NCBI RefSeq assembly: GCF_027158485.1
Contig: NZ_JAMKYJ010000007.1
DNA length: 64,000 nt
Strand: one strand, 5' to 3'
Origin: Oxalobacter formigenes
GTDB taxonomy: Bacteria; Pseudomonadota; Gammaproteobacteria; Burkholderiales; Burkholderiaceae_D
A program made the translations under genes and the position numbers. The notes under the pieces were generated by a model, which searched no databases, was not told the origin of the DNA, and saw nothing but the letters and a program-made list of their open reading frames with translations. Below are positions 9,241 through 17,924 of this stretch, in pieces. Within the stretch, counting starts at the first letter, position 1; the number at the start of each line of letters is the position of its first letter.

Positions 9241-10151
9241 GCGATGTGCTGCATCCGCTCACCTGCGAGCAACATGACAGGCGGTACATCGATCAATGTA
9301 TGGCACCCTGCGCCCATACGGGTAACAGCGCGTGCGCACGAGACCAGTACCTGTGAGGTCAATGCCGGATTGTCAATCTTCATTGTGAAGGTGAGGTTCT
9401 GGTTGGACGTGCGTCCTGACGCTCCGATTCTTTCCATCAATACCCCATGAGAATTGTCGGCGACAGCTTCCATTTCTTCCGGCGTTTTCACTTCGCGGAC
9501 ATCCAGTGGGTCGTGACTGAAATAAGGGTCGCTTGCGAGATCTTTTTTGATCTGTTCAAAAGAAGCGCCCTTTTCCGCCAGAACATAAACAAGTCTGGCA
9601 TGGCGTCCGCCACCGATTGGAATAGTGATGGAAGTCGCGTCGGCGACACCCTTGATGGCGCGTGCGGCGACTGAATGTCCCATAGAACGGCCACGACCGA
9701 AATTGGTAAATGTCGTGCCGGTTGGCGCCATTGCTTCAAACAGCGTGCGGAAGACCGAATCGGTACCCGGGTCCCAGCCTGCAGCTGTAATGCAGGCGCT
9801 ATTGTTTTCTTTTGCAACTACGTCCAGTTTCTCTACCAGTTCGGCAATATCGGTATGAATATCGAAACTGTCCACGGTTCGGATACCTCTGGAAAGATAG
9901 AATTTTGCATCTTCCGGGACTGAACGGGATGGACCACACAGGATGACGACGTCAGGCTTGCCTTTTTCCGCGATCAGTTTGTCGATGGATGCATAATCGG
10001 GGATATTTCTGCGTTCCAGTGTCTGTGTGCCGAGAGACGATTCCCTGCGAATGACACCGAGACATTCAAAATCAGGCGCGCAGGTCAGGCAGTCAATGAC
10101 GTGCCGACCGATATTTCCAAGGCCATGAACAGCTGCTTTGATAGTCGTCAT
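9228..10151 (-). CDS. ddh: meso-Diaminopimelate D-dehydrogenase
   Basis: 307 residues. NADP-dependent reversible conversion of meso-diaminopimelate to tetrahydrodipicolinate plus ammonia, a one-step alternative to the succinylase or acetylase routes to lysine and the peptidoglycan cross-linker. The Rossmann loop is G10-L-G-N-I-G15. Substrate-site motifs match the family: CGPSRS, the AGWDPGTDS loop, and GRGRSMGHS followed by GGGRHARLVYV. Length fits the family (about 300-325). The gene is divergent from a sodium-coupled amino-acid symporter, suggesting joint handling of an amino acid. It may work in the catabolic direction. A different NAD(P)-linked amino-acid dehydrogenase is possible but less likely. 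Confidence 0.85.
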   Translation of the reverse strand: MTTIKAAVHGLGNIGRHVIDCLTCAPDFECLGVIRRESSLGTQTLERRNIPDYASIDKLIAEKGKPDVVILCGPSRSVPEDAKFYLSRGIRTVDSFDIHTDIAELVEKLDVVAKENNSACITAAGWDPGTDSVFRTLFEAMAPTGTTFTNFGRGRSMGHSVAARAIKGVADATSITIPIGGGRHARLVYVLAEKGASFEQIKKDLASDPYFSHDPLDVREVKTPEEMEAVADNSHGVLMERIGASGRTSNQNLTFTMKIDNPALTSQVLVSCARAVTRMGAGCHTLIDVPPVMLLAGERMQHIARLV

Positions 10152-10228
10152 ACTTTAATGTTCCTCTGTAAAACGGGTGATGTTGAATTTGGATAAATGT
10201 TGCCAGTAACTGACGAGTATAGGCGCAG

Positions 10229-10268
10229 TTGCTTTAGGCAAGCAAGAAAAATCGTACTAAAGTATAAT
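10229..10268. promoter_or_regulatory. 17-bp dyad beside a -10 hexamer between ddh and the symporter
   Basis: A perfect inverted repeat, TTGCTT-TAGGC-AAGCAA (10229-10245), precedes a consensus TATAAT (10263-10268) by 17 bases, so its right arm sits where the -35 of a rightward promoter would lie. The layout is that of a repressor or activator site controlling the symporter gene, whose start is about 125 bases further on. No regulator gene is adjacent. Seen directly: the dyad and the hexamer. Inferred: regulation. Confidence 0.5.
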
Positions 10269-10393
10269 GCACGATTATTTTAAGGAAATGCACTTTCGGA
10301 CACTTGAAAAAAACTGTTCAATACAGTCTTGTCCTGATTGTGTTTTTCGATATTTTTCAAAATAACTGACTTTTACTGGTAAGGGATATTTTT

Positions 10394-11716
10394 ATGGCGC
10401 GTGCAGAATGGGGCTCACGTCTTGGTTTCGTGCTTGCAGCCGCTGGCTCAGCCATTGGTTTGGGGGCGATCTGGAAATTCCCTTACATTACCGCCCAAAA
10501 TGGTGGCGGCGCTTTCCTTCTTATTTTTCTGTTGCTGGTTTTTACACTTGGCATTTCGTTGATGATTGCCGAAATGCTTGTCGGTTCCGTGACCAAAAAG
10601 AGTCCGGTAGGCGCATACAGGAAGCTTGGCGGCCGCACATGGTCTCTTGTGGGTTATATCGGTGTTCTGTGCGGTTTTCTGATCCTGTCTTTTTACAGCG
10701 TCGTGGGTGGCTGGACGATTGCCTATATCGTCAAGTCGGTCGATGGTGCCATCCTGACTGCCGATCCCAAGGTCTTATCCGGTATTTTCAGCACGTTTAT
10801 CGCCGATCCGGTGGAACCTCTCTGGTACCATGCCCTGTTCATGGGGGTAACCGCTGGCGTTATTCTGGCAGGTGTCCAGAAAGGCATTGAACAGGTCAGC
10901 AAATACCTGATGATCATGTTGTTTCTGCTGATTCTTGTCCTGATCGGCAGGGCAATTACCTTGCCCGGAGCCATCGATGGCGTCCTTACCTTTTTGAACC
11001 CTGATTTTTCCAAGGTCAATGCCAGGATGGTCATTGAAGCGATGGGGCTTGCCTTTTTCTCCATGTCTCTGGGTATGGGTTGCATGATTACCTATGGTTC
11101 CTATGCCTCGGACGATACTTATGTTCCCCATTCTGCCGGAAGCGTCATTACGCTGACGACGCTGATCTGTTTTCTGTCGGGGCTGATGGTATTCCCTGCC
11201 GTTTTCGTATTCGGTTTCGATCCGTCTGCCGGTCCCGGCCTGACGTTTATTACGATGCCTGCCGTGTTCTCACAGATGGGCGGAGGTCAGTTCTTCGGTG
11301 TTCTTTTCTTTTTCCTGCTGTTTGTCGCCGCGCTTACCTCGTCCGTTTCGCTGATGGAAGTGGTGGTGAGCTTTTTCATCGATGAGTTTAACTGTCGACG
11401 AACTCCCACGACGATCGTCATGTCCATCTTGATGTTCGTTTTGGGGATTGCGGCTTCTCTGTCATTGGGGGTCTGGAATGACTACAAGTTTTTTGGCAAG
11501 AACTTTTTCGACATTCTCGACTACGTCAGTTCCAATCTGATCATGCCTTTTGGAGGCATTATGGTTGCCGTGCTGGTGGGATGGAAATCGTGGACTCTGG
11601 TTTCGGAGAGACTGGCCAGCAAAGGCAAACATCCCTGGTGGCTGCCCTTGCTGAAATGGTTCCTGCGAATCATCGCACCGATCATGATTTTTGTGGTTTT
11701 GCTTCAGAACCTGTAA
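10394..11716 (+). CDS. Neurotransmitter:sodium symporter family amino-acid transporter
   Basis: 440 residues with eleven or twelve predicted membrane segments. The N-terminal block with GSAIGLGAIWKFPY and NGGGAF is the unwound first helix that binds sodium and substrate in the LeuT/MhsT fold. Other family motifs are GVQKGIE before helix 6 and FFSMSLGMGCMITYGSY around helices 6-7. Bacterial members import hydrophobic or aromatic amino acids with sodium; the specificity is unknown here. The ribosome-binding site is AAGGGA, seven bases before the ATG. The gene is divergent from ddh, across a region holding a dyad, which makes an amino acid related to ddh metabolism a reasonable guess for the cargo. 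Confidence 0.92.
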   Translation: MARAEWGSRLGFVLAAAGSAIGLGAIWKFPYITAQNGGGAFLLIFLLLVFTLGISLMIAEMLVGSVTKKSPVGAYRKLGGRTWSLVGYIGVLCGFLILSFYSVVGGWTIAYIVKSVDGAILTADPKVLSGIFSTFIADPVEPLWYHALFMGVTAGVILAGVQKGIEQVSKYLMIMLFLLILVLIGRAITLPGAIDGVLTFLNPDFSKVNARMVIEAMGLAFFSMSLGMGCMITYGSYASDDTYVPHSAGSVITLTTLICFLSGLMVFPAVFVFGFDPSAGPGLTFITMPAVFSQMGGGQFFGVLFFFLLFVAALTSSVSLMEVVVSFFIDEFNCRRTPTTIVMSILMFVLGIAASLSLGVWNDYKFFGKNFFDILDYVSSNLIMPFGGIMVAVLVGWKSWTLVSERLASKGKHPWWLPLLKWFLRIIAPIMIFVVLLQNL

Positions 11717-11755
11717 AACAGCCGGCATTCCTGTATGTACATCAGGTTTGCCCCA

Positions 11756-12448
11756 CTACTTCGAATCGGGGACAAAACGGTAACCGATTCCCGCTTCCGT
11801 CACCAGATGTTTTGGCATCGAGGCATTTTTCTCCACTTTTTTCCGCAAGTTGGCCATATGCACGCGTATATAGTGCATGTCTTCGGTATGGCCTGGCCCC
11901 CATACCGCTTTCAGCAATTGCTGGTGGGTGACGACCCTGTCCGGTTGTGAAGCCAGAAAGGTCAGTATCCGGTACTCAATGGGAGTCAGGTGAACCGGTT
12001 CGCCATTTTTTTCGACGAGACGGCGAACAGGATCGATACAAACATCGGCAAACCGGATAGTCGGGTCGTTGCCAGAACGTTGCTGGCGCCGTAACTGGGC
12101 GCGCACACGGGCGAGCAGTTCCCCTGCTCCGAACGGTTTTTCCAGATAGTCATCCGCTCCTGCATCAAGCGCCGAAATTTTGTCGTGCTCGCTGTTCCTT
12201 GCCGACAGGACAATGACAGGAATGTCAGACCAGTTTCGCAAATCGGTTATGAAATCGAGCCCATCGCCATCCGGTAATCCCAGGTCGAGGACGACCAGAT
12301 CGGGGCGGCGTGTTCCTGCTTCTATCAGGCCACGCTTGAGCCCATCTGCCTCAAATACTTCATATCCTTCCGTTTCAAGGGCAAGCTTGACGAACCGGCG
12401 GATGTTGGATTCATCTTCGATAGTCAGGATCCGGAGCTTGTTGTCCAT
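11756..12448 (-). CDS. kdpE: KdpE response regulator
   Basis: 230 residues, OmpR/PhoB class. The receiver domain spans about 1-120 with E11/D12, the phospho-acceptor D55 (LVVLDLGLPD) and K near 105 in EKPFGAGELL. The C-terminal winged helix (about 130-225) contains EYRILTFLASQPDRVVT and the YIRVHMANLRKKVE recognition region. It activates kdpFABC on phosphorylation by KdpD when potassium is limiting or osmolarity is high. It is the last gene of the operon, six bases after kdpD. Phased direct repeats found upstream of kdpF are a candidate binding site. Confidence 0.96.
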   Translation of the reverse strand: MDNKLRILTIEDESNIRRFVKLALETEGYEVFEADGLKRGLIEAGTRRPDLVVLDLGLPDGDGLDFITDLRNWSDIPVIVLSARNSEHDKISALDAGADDYLEKPFGAGELLARVRAQLRRQQRSGNDPTIRFADVCIDPVRRLVEKNGEPVHLTPIEYRILTFLASQPDRVVTHQQLLKAVWGPGHTEDMHYIRVHMANLRKKVEKNASMPKHLVTEAGIGYRFVPDSK

Positions 12449-12454
12449 TCTTCA

Positions 12455-15142
12455 TTAATCCAGAAGATTGCCGGAAATATCCGGGGGAGAGGAAAACGGC
12501 AGCCTCAATGTAAAACGGGCACCCCCGTTGTATCGGCTTTCGCCTTCAATGGAACCGCCGTGAGCTTTCATGACAGCTTTGGAAATGGCGAGTCCAAGGC
12601 CGACTCCGGGCGTTGCGTTTTCCTTGCTGCCTCTTTCGAATTTTTCGAAAATGGTGTTTTCTCTTCCCGGCGGAAGCCCCGGGCCATGATCATCAATGGT
12701 AATGATGATGTTCCCGTCTTGCCGGAATCCATTGATTTCAATGGATGAATGAGCAGGTGTATATTTGCTTGCATTTTCAAGGATATTGGCGAGTACGCGT
12801 TCAATCAGCACGGCGTCAATATTCACCAGTGGAAGACTGTCATCCAGTTGTACGTTTATCGGGCGTTCTTTCAACAAGGATGAGCATGATGAGAGGGCGC
12901 TCCCGATGACTTCTTCCAGAGGTTGCCATTGCCGGTTCAATTGTACCGTCCCGGATTCGAGACGGGCCATGTCGAGCAAATTGTTGACAAGGTCGTTCAT
13001 TCGCATGGCAGAGTGATGTATGGAATCGATAATCTCTTTTTCACTTGCCTTTGCATCGGGACTGGTCAGTTTCAGCGTGTCAGCCAGACCCACAAGAGCG
13101 GCCAGAGGCGTGCGGAGGTCATGGGAGATGGCTGAAAGCAGGGAATTGCGCAGTTTTTCCGATTCCATCTGGACGACGGTTTTCTGTGCAACGTCCAGAT
13201 AGTGAATGCGTTCGATGGAGATGGCGAGCAATGATGCGCAAATATCAAGCAATCTTCTCTGTTCCGGTCCCAGAAAAGTGCCTTCATCCGGTTCGACGGC
13301 CAGAATGCCTCGCAATCGCATGGTCGCTTTCAGGGGAATTACCAGACAGGGACTGGCCGGCAAAGTGTCGGTGCCGAGACCTGCCGTCGTACCATGCTCG
13401 AATGCCCATTGCACAAGTGCCATATTCGGGCTGGCGGTCGCCTTGTCCATTTTTTTCAGATGATCCTTCTCATCGACGATGAAGAGGGCGCTTTTTGCAC
13501 CGAATTCCGTGTGGAGAAAGCGTGCCGCGATTTCGGCGATCTGTTCGATCATTAAAACGCCGGAAAGGTCACGGGACATTTCATACAGGCTGCGTACCCG
13601 TCGTTCACGCTCGGTTGCCGCATTGCCCTGCATTTTCAGGTTGGCCGTCAATTGTCCGATAACGAGAGCGACGAACAGCATGACGATGAAGGTGATGATG
13701 AACTGGGCGTCACTGACTGCAATCGAAATGCGCGGGGGGACAAAGAAAAAATCGAAAAAGAGCACATTGATGAAAGCCGCCAAAATCGCCGGCCCTCTTC
13801 CGTATCGCAAGGCGATCCCGGCTACCGCCAGAAGAAACAGCATGACGATGTTGATCAGGTCCAGCAAGCCGATCAGGGGCACAGCACATAATGTCGTCAG
13901 TGAACAGATCAGGAAAGTGGCCAGATAATTTTTCCACTCGATCTTGTCGGGTTCGAAACTGAAATGCGGTTTTGGAATGGTGAACAATGATGATTCCGAT
14001 ACCGAAACCTGCAGGATATCGAGATCGTCCGCTGTCTGCCCGATTTTCTGTGCAATCGTTTTTTTCCATGGAAAAAACCAGCGTTTCTTGCTTCGTCCCA
14101 GAACGAGTCTGGACAGATTATGGTCTCTTGCGTATCGGATCAGGGCTGAAGCCACGTCCGTTGCCGATTGGGTCGCTATCGTTGCCCCGAGATTCGCCGC
14201 CAGTTTGAGAACACGCGCTGCCCGATCATAAAGGGTGCTGTCGTCACTCGACTCCGACGGGACTTCTACGAAGATGGCATGCCAGGGAACGCCAAGCTGG
14301 GCTGCCAGCCGGGCGCAATTGCGAATGACTTTCTCGCCGGACTGGTCAGGTTTGACACAGGCCAGAAGCGATTCACGGTTCGGCCACACCGTCGTGCTCG
14401 CGTTTTTCAGGCGATATGCCTGCATCTCCCCGTCGATGCGGTCGGCTGTCCGTCGCAAGGTCAATTCACGCAGGGCGAGGAGATTGCCTTTTCTGAAAAA
14501 ATTCCTGGAAGCCAGTTTTGCCTGTTCAGGCAAATACATTTTGCCCTGCTTCAGCCTCAGAATCAGTTCGTCAGGCGGCAGATCGACGACGATGACTTCT
14601 TCTGCATGGTCGAAAATCCGGTCGGGGACTGTTTCACGTATGGGAATGCCGGTAATACGGGTGACGATGTCGTTTAAGCTTTCGAGATGCTGGACATTCA
14701 TCGTTGTCCAGACATCAATGCCCGCTACGAGTAGCTCTTCGACATCCTGCCAGCGTTTCGGATGGCGCGAACCGGGTACATTGGTATGCGCCAGTTCATC
14801 CAGAAGAATAAGGGCGTTCGGATGGGTTTTACCGAATTCCAGTGCCTGATCGATATCGAATTCTTCCAGTTCACGGTCACGGTACTGGATTTTTTTCAGT
14901 GGCTGGTGTGGCAGGCCTTCGGTTAACATGGCCGTTTCCGAGCGGCCATGTGTTTCGACAATGCCGATGACAAGCGGCACATTCTGTTTCAATGCCTCAT
15001 GAGCGGCGGAAAGCATGGCATAGGTTTTGCCAACGCCCGCCGAAGCGCCGAAAAATATTTTCAGGCGCCCTTTTTTCGATTGCGCTTCATCCGCATTGAC
15101 CTGCTTCAAAAGCAGGTCGGGATCGGGACGTTGATCGCTCAT
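12455..15142 (-). CDS. kdpD: KdpD osmosensitive potassium channel histidine kinase
   Basis: 895 residues, normal KdpD length. N-terminal KdpD domain with a Walker-type loop GASAGVGKTY (about residue 32) and LLDELAHTNVPGSRH; a universal-stress-protein-like domain (about 250-370); four membrane helices (about 400-500); a GAF domain (about 520-650); the dimerisation helix with the phospho-accepting His in SAISHDLRTPLAAL; and an ATPase domain (NILENASKY, DHGPGLPPG, GVGLGLAISKAV). It senses low K+ and possibly ionic strength and controls KdpE. No truncation or odd residue is visible. It lies 38 bases after kdpC and six before kdpE. Confidence 0.97.
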   Translation of the reverse strand: MSDQRPDPDLLLKQVNADEAQSKKGRLKIFFGASAGVGKTYAMLSAAHEALKQNVPLVIGIVETHGRSETAMLTEGLPHQPLKKIQYRDRELEEFDIDQALEFGKTHPNALILLDELAHTNVPGSRHPKRWQDVEELLVAGIDVWTTMNVQHLESLNDIVTRITGIPIRETVPDRIFDHAEEVIVVDLPPDELILRLKQGKMYLPEQAKLASRNFFRKGNLLALRELTLRRTADRIDGEMQAYRLKNASTTVWPNRESLLACVKPDQSGEKVIRNCARLAAQLGVPWHAIFVEVPSESSDDSTLYDRAARVLKLAANLGATIATQSATDVASALIRYARDHNLSRLVLGRSKKRWFFPWKKTIAQKIGQTADDLDILQVSVSESSLFTIPKPHFSFEPDKIEWKNYLATFLICSLTTLCAVPLIGLLDLINIVMLFLLAVAGIALRYGRGPAILAAFINVLFFDFFFVPPRISIAVSDAQFIITFIVMLFVALVIGQLTANLKMQGNAATERERRVRSLYEMSRDLSGVLMIEQIAEIAARFLHTEFGAKSALFIVDEKDHLKKMDKATASPNMALVQWAFEHGTTAGLGTDTLPASPCLVIPLKATMRLRGILAVEPDEGTFLGPEQRRLLDICASLLAISIERIHYLDVAQKTVVQMESEKLRNSLLSAISHDLRTPLAALVGLADTLKLTSPDAKASEKEIIDSIHHSAMRMNDLVNNLLDMARLESGTVQLNRQWQPLEEVIGSALSSCSSLLKERPINVQLDDSLPLVNIDAVLIERVLANILENASKYTPAHSSIEINGFRQDGNIIITIDDHGPGLPPGRENTIFEKFERGSKENATPGVGLGLAISKAVMKAHGGSIEGESRYNGGARFTLRLPFSSPPDISGNLLD

Positions 15143-15180
15143 AAGCCAGTCATACCCCTGTTAAGTAATATCACCGTTTC

Positions 15181-15828
15181 TCACTTTCCATTACCTGGAA
15201 TGCCCGCTACGGAAATATTACCAGTATCCATATCGTCAAGCGCAAGATTTAATTCAAGCACATTGACCATCGGTTCACCCAGAAATCCCATCTGGATTCC
15301 TTTTGCATGATTTTCGACCAGATTCTGGACTTTTATTTCCGGGATATTGCGGAGTCGTGCAATCCGTTTGACCTGATAATCGGCTGCTGCCTTGCTGATA
15401 TGCGGGTCGAGCCCACTGGCGGAACTGGTGACCAGATCGACAGGAATCGGATCTCCGTTGTCTGGATCGGCTGCTTTCAGTTTCGCAATGCGTTTTTTTA
15501 CGTTGTTCGCGAGTTCCGGATTGGCAGGACCCAGATTGGAACCGCCGGACGCCTCGGCATTGTATGGATGTGTTGCCGTAGCGGAAGGTCTTCCCCAGAA
15601 ATATTCCGGTTCGGTAAAGTTCTGTCCGATCAGACGTGAACCGACGGCCTGCCCGTTTTTCATGATCAGGCTTCCGTTCGCTTTTTCCGGAAAAACGGAT
15701 TGGGCGATGCCAGTTATCAGGGAAGGATAGAGCAGTCCGGTTACAAGGGTCAGCATGGTGATCAGAATCACAGCGGGATAAAGCGTTTTCATCAAGAAAG
15801 AGAATGTTTTAAAAGCCATGTTTTCCAT
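15181..15828 (-). CDS. kdpC: KdpC subunit of the potassium-transporting ATPase
   Basis: 215 residues. A single N-terminal membrane helix (about 10-32) is followed by a periplasmic domain with the family blocks GSLIMKNGQAVGSRLIGQ, FWGRPSA, GGSNLGPANPEL and VTSSASGLDPHIS. KdpC is the accessory subunit that stabilises the KdpFABC complex. A start at 15849 is possible, but a GGAGA site seven bases before ATG 15828 decides in favour of the shorter form. It lies 17 bases after kdpB. Confidence 0.95.
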   Translation of the reverse strand: MENMAFKTFSFLMKTLYPAVILITMLTLVTGLLYPSLITGIAQSVFPEKANGSLIMKNGQAVGSRLIGQNFTEPEYFWGRPSATATHPYNAEASGGSNLGPANPELANNVKKRIAKLKAADPDNGDPIPVDLVTSSASGLDPHISKAAADYQVKRIARLRNIPEIKVQNLVENHAKGIQMGFLGEPMVNVLELNLALDDMDTGNISVAGIPGNGK

Positions 15829-15845
15829 AATAGTATCTCCTGTCT

Positions 15846-17912
15846 TCATACCAGATGGGCAAAGGAAAGGAACAAATCGATCAGTTTGATGCCGATAAAC
15901 GGGGTGATGATCCCGCCCAGTCCGTAAACCAGCAGATTGCGGCGTAACAGCGCAGCAGCGCCTGCCGGGCGGTATTTGACGCCTTTAAGTGCAAGCGGAA
16001 TCAAAAAGATAATGATGATCGCGTTGAAAATGACGGCGCTCAAAATGGCGGAAGCCGGGCTTGACAGCCTCATCAGATTCAAGGCTTCCAGCTGGGGGTA
16101 CGTTGCCACGAAAGCAGCGGGAACGATGGCGAAATACTTGGCGATATCGTTCGCAATGCTGAATGTGGTCAGCGAGCCGCGGGTAATCAGCATTTGCTTG
16201 CCGGTTTCGACAATTTCAATCAGTTTGGTCGGGTTGCTGTCCAGATCGACCATATTGCCCGCTTCCTTGGCGGCCTGAGTACCTGAATTCATGGCAACGG
16301 CCACATCCGCCTGTGCCAGCGCAGGCGCGTCATTCGTGCCATCGCCTGTCATGGCGACCAGACGCCCTTCAGCCTGATAATCGCGTATCAGTTGCAGTTT
16401 GGTTTCAGGTGTGGCTTCAGCCAGAAAGTCGTCAACCCCGGCTTCTGCCGCGATAGCCGCTGCGGTCAGGCGGTTGTCACCGGTGATCATGACGGTTTTG
16501 ATGCCCATTTGACGCAATTCGGCAAACCTTTCCCTGATTCCGGTCTTGACGACGTCTTTCAACTCGACGACACCCAGAGGCTTGCCGTTTTCGGTAACGA
16601 CCAGCGGGGTGCTCCCTGAAAGGGCGACTTCATCGACAATCGACTGGAGCGAATGGGGAAACGGGTTACCAAGCGCTTCTGTATATTTTTTGATTGCGTC
16701 AGAGGCCCCTTTTCTGATTTTCCGGCCATCGGCAAGATCGACGCCGCTCATTCTTGTCTGCGCTGAAAACGGAATGAATTCAGTTCCCTGATCCACTTCC
16801 TTTTTATCGATCAACCGGTATTTTTCTTTGGCCAGTGCGACGATGCTTCGGCCTTCCGGTGTTTCATCGGCAAGCGATGCCAGACGGGCTGCATCGGCCA
16901 GTTCGATTTCGCTTACGCCTGAAGCAGGAATGAAACAGCTGGCTTGTCGACTGCCGAGAGTGATCGTCCCGGTTTTATCCAGCAAGAGGACATCGACATC
17001 CCCTGCCGCTTCCACGGCACGTCCTGAGGTGGCAATCACGTTTGCTTGCATCAGGCGGCTCATGCCCGCGACACCGATCGCCGAAAGCAGCCCGGCAATT
17101 GTCGTTGGAATCAGGCAGACCAGCAATGCAACCAGCACGATGAGACTGACAGGATGTCCCATGCCGGATTGAAGCACGGAAAATTCCGAAAAAGGCAGCA
17201 GTGTGACGACAACGCCCAGAAACACAATCGTCAGGGCAACCAGAAGAATCGTCAGGGCGATTTCATTCGGCGTTTTCTGGCGTTTTGCGTTTTCGACCAT
17301 GGCGATCATCCGGTCGACGAAGGTTTCGCCGGGATTGACCGTGACTCTGACAACGATGCAATCGGACAATACTTTCGTGCCGCCCGTCACAGCTGAAAAG
17401 TCGCCGCCCGATTCCCGGATGACAGGAGCCGATTCGCCGGTGATGGCACTTTCATCGACTGAGGCCGATCCATCCACGATTTCACCGTCGGCAGGAATGA
17501 AATCTCCTGCCGGAACAAGAACCAGATCGTTTTTTCGCAGATTGCCGGATTCAACGAGCTGGTATGGCACCGCATTCAAGGCAGCACCGGGTGTAAAAAT
17601 CCCCAGTATATGTTTTGCCCAGATTGTCTTTTTCAGGCTGCGCAAGCTGGCTGCCTGAGCCTTGCTGCGGCCTTCCGCCAGCGCTTCGGCAAAGTTGGCA
17701 AATAGAACGGTGAACCATAGCCACAGGGAAATACCCAGCGTCAAAAAGTTGAATTGAAGACAAGTCAGCACGACAGTGAAAATGCTGCCGATGTAAACGA
17801 CGAACATGACCGGGTTGCGTAACTGGACGCGTGGATCCAGTTTTTTGAAAGCCTCGGCAATTGCCGGCCATAAAAGAGCTGAATCAAATAAAGCCAAAGT
17901 TTTGCGAGTCAT
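15846..17912 (-). CDS. kdpB: KdpB, catalytic P-type ATPase subunit
   Basis: 688 residues. P-type ATPase hydrolysing ATP to drive K+ import through KdpA. Visible motifs: TGES at 158-161 (the actuator loop, including the serine that is inhibitory when phosphorylated in E. coli), CLIPTTIAGL in the membrane core, the phosphorylated Asp D312 in DKTGTITLG, and MTGDGTNDAPAL in the hinge. The frame extends nine bases upstream to a GTG, but AAGGAG lies eight bases before ATG 17912, and the resulting N-terminus (MTRKTLALFD) matches KdpB of other species. It lies 12 bases after kdpA. Confidence 0.98.
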   Translation of the reverse strand: MTRKTLALFDSALLWPAIAEAFKKLDPRVQLRNPVMFVVYIGSIFTVVLTCLQFNFLTLGISLWLWFTVLFANFAEALAEGRSKAQAASLRSLKKTIWAKHILGIFTPGAALNAVPYQLVESGNLRKNDLVLVPAGDFIPADGEIVDGSASVDESAITGESAPVIRESGGDFSAVTGGTKVLSDCIVVRVTVNPGETFVDRMIAMVENAKRQKTPNEIALTILLVALTIVFLGVVVTLLPFSEFSVLQSGMGHPVSLIVLVALLVCLIPTTIAGLLSAIGVAGMSRLMQANVIATSGRAVEAAGDVDVLLLDKTGTITLGSRQASCFIPASGVSEIELADAARLASLADETPEGRSIVALAKEKYRLIDKKEVDQGTEFIPFSAQTRMSGVDLADGRKIRKGASDAIKKYTEALGNPFPHSLQSIVDEVALSGSTPLVVTENGKPLGVVELKDVVKTGIRERFAELRQMGIKTVMITGDNRLTAAAIAAEAGVDDFLAEATPETKLQLIRDYQAEGRLVAMTGDGTNDAPALAQADVAVAMNSGTQAAKEAGNMVDLDSNPTKLIEIVETGKQMLITRGSLTTFSIANDIAKYFAIVPAAFVATYPQLEALNLMRLSSPASAILSAVIFNAIIIIFLIPLALKGVKYRPAGAAALLRRNLLVYGLGGIITPFIGIKLIDLFLSFAHLV

Positions 17913-17924
17913 GATTTTCACTCC

